20,629 nucleotides of DNA from PALSA-1006 sp964532405 (GTDB lineage Bacteria > Pseudomonadota > Gammaproteobacteria > Burkholderiales > Gallionellaceae): assembly GCA_964532405.1 (NCBI GenBank), contig CAZHIC010000038.1:1-20629 (forward strand), given 5' to 3'. Position 1 is the stretch's first letter. Each line of letters begins with the position of its first letter. Below, piece by piece: positions 19,917-20,629 of this stretch. The notes beneath the pieces were generated by a model. It made no database searches. It was given only the letters and a program-made list of their open reading frames with translations, and was not told the origin of the DNA. The position numbers and the translations under genes were made by a program.

Positions 19917-20629
19917 TTAATAGCGGTAGTGCTCGGACTTGTAAGGACCTTGCTTCGGCACGTTGATGTAAGCCGCCTGTTGGTCGGTCAGTGTACTCAA
20001 TTGTGCGTTCAACGTGGTCAGTTGCAAGCGCGCAACTTTCTCATCCAGATGCTTGGGCAGCGTATACACGCCGATCGGGTAGTCCTTGTTGCGTGTGAAC
20101 AGCTCGATCTGCGCAATGGTTTGATTGGCGAACGAGGAGGACATCACGTAGGAAGGATGGCCGGTACCGCAACCCAGATTCACCAGACGGCCTTCGGCCA
20201 ACAGCAGGATGCGCTTGCCGTCAGGGAAGATTACGTGGTCAACTTGCGGCTTGATGTTTTCCCACTTGTATTGCTTGAGCGAGGCAACGTCGATCTCGTT
20301 GTCGAAGTGACCGATGTTGCACACGATGGCCTGGTTCTTCATCTTCTTCATGTGCTCATGCGTGATGACGTGGAAGTTGCCGGTGGTGGTAACGAAGATG
20401 TCGCCGTGTTCGCAGGCGTAATCCATCGTGACCACGCGGTAGCCTTCCATCGCGGCTTGCAGTGCGCAGATCGGGTCGATTTCGGTCACCCAAACTTGAG
20501 CGGACAATGCGCGCATCGCTTGTGCCGAGCCTTTACCCACATCACCGTAACCTGCGATCACGGCGATCTTGCCCGCGATCATCACGTCGGTGGCGCGCTT
20601 GATGCCGTCCACCAGCGATTCGCGGCAGC
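19917..20629 (-). CDS. ahcY: S-adenosylhomocysteinase, C-terminal part (truncated by window edge)
   Basis: Hydrolyses S-adenosylhomocysteine to adenosine and homocysteine, using a tightly bound NAD. The open frame runs through the window end: the codons at 20627-20613 read CRESL before VDGIKRATDVM, a conserved AhcY stretch, so the GTG at 20612 is an internal valine and not a start. The NAD-binding motif GYGDVGKGSAQAMRALSAQV, TEIDPICALQAAMEGYRVV, CNIGHFDNEID and NLGCGTGHPSYVMSSSFANQ are present, and the C-terminus KSEHYRY completes the active site. About 237 codons are visible, roughly half of the gene. It heads the ahcY-membrane protein-metF run; any SAH riboswitch would lie upstream, outside the window. 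Confidence 0.97.
   Translation of the reverse strand, partial: CRESLVDGIKRATDVMIAGKIAVIAGYGDVGKGSAQAMRALSAQVWVTEIDPICALQAAMEGYRVVTMDYACEHGDIFVTTTGNFHVITHEHMKKMKNQAIVCNIGHFDNEIDVASLKQYKWENIKPQVDHVIFPDGKRILLLAEGRLVNLGCGTGHPSYVMSSSFANQTIAQIELFTRNKDYPIGVYTLPKHLDEKVARLQLTTLNAQLSTLTDQQAAYINVPKQGPYKSEHYRY

Noticed and set aside
1..20629. CRISPR array, tRNA, rRNA or transposase genes
   Set aside because: I saw no regularly spaced direct repeats, no tRNA cloverleaf with a convincing T-loop and no transposase or integrase motifs.

Overview
The window looks like chromosomal DNA of a betaproteobacterium. MetH, AhcY, MetF, TrhP and TtcA read as typical proteobacterial proteins. The ahcY - small membrane protein - metF order and the DHC/SHP/cytochrome b cluster suggest a Nitrosomonadales-type, possibly Gallionellaceae, host. 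That placement is inference from gene content, not a search.

Layout. 1-1680: 3' part of metH (+), carrying an in-frame palindromic insertion. 1721-2765: a VapB-like antitoxin, a frameshifted PIN-domain toxin and an FKBP-type prolyl isomerase (+), closed by a perfect 40-nt palindrome. 2842-5085 (-): cytochrome b561, an unrecognised membrane protein with a histidine pattern, the O2-binding-type haem protein SHP and the diheme cytochrome DHC. 5132-8506 (-): four genes with 4-bp overlaps encoding an ABC ATPase, an FtsX-type permease, a LolA-like periplasmic protein and a membrane ferritin-like diiron protein. 8568-9152 (-): a small outer-membrane beta-barrel. 9187-9850: degraded accessory DNA with a DUF3995-like gene, an attC-like hairpin and a cupin gene fragment, consistent with decayed integron cassettes. 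9906-11819: a MHYT-PAS-GGDEF diguanylate cyclase divergent from a small HTH regulator, with a nested inverted repeat between them. 11840-13042 (-): a MidA-family methyltransferase with a second in-frame repeat insertion. 13088-14707 (+): pteridine reductase and ttcA. 14803-15264 (-): a YhcH-family protein. 15320-17100 (-): an AT-richer two-gene unit, an AvcD-type anti-phage dCTP deaminase followed by an overlapping unknown 71-aa gene. 17144-20629 (-): trhP, metF, a small membrane protein and the 3' two-thirds of ahcY.

How the genes work together. AhcY, MetF and MetH form the activated-methyl cycle: AhcY releases homocysteine, MetF makes 5-methyl-THF, and MetH remethylates homocysteine. The cytochrome cluster is a periplasmic electron chain fed from a membrane b-type cytochrome. 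The ABC/LolA-like/diiron operon looks like an envelope lipid or lipoprotein handling unit, but its substrate is unknown.

The strongest candidate for something new is the deaminase with its 71-aa partner. Only 43 nt separate the deaminase from the upstream gene, leaving no intergenic room for the RNA antitoxin known upstream of avcD elsewhere. The second theme is palindromic repeats: two lie in frame inside conserved enzymes (metH, midA-like) and several more sit at gene ends.
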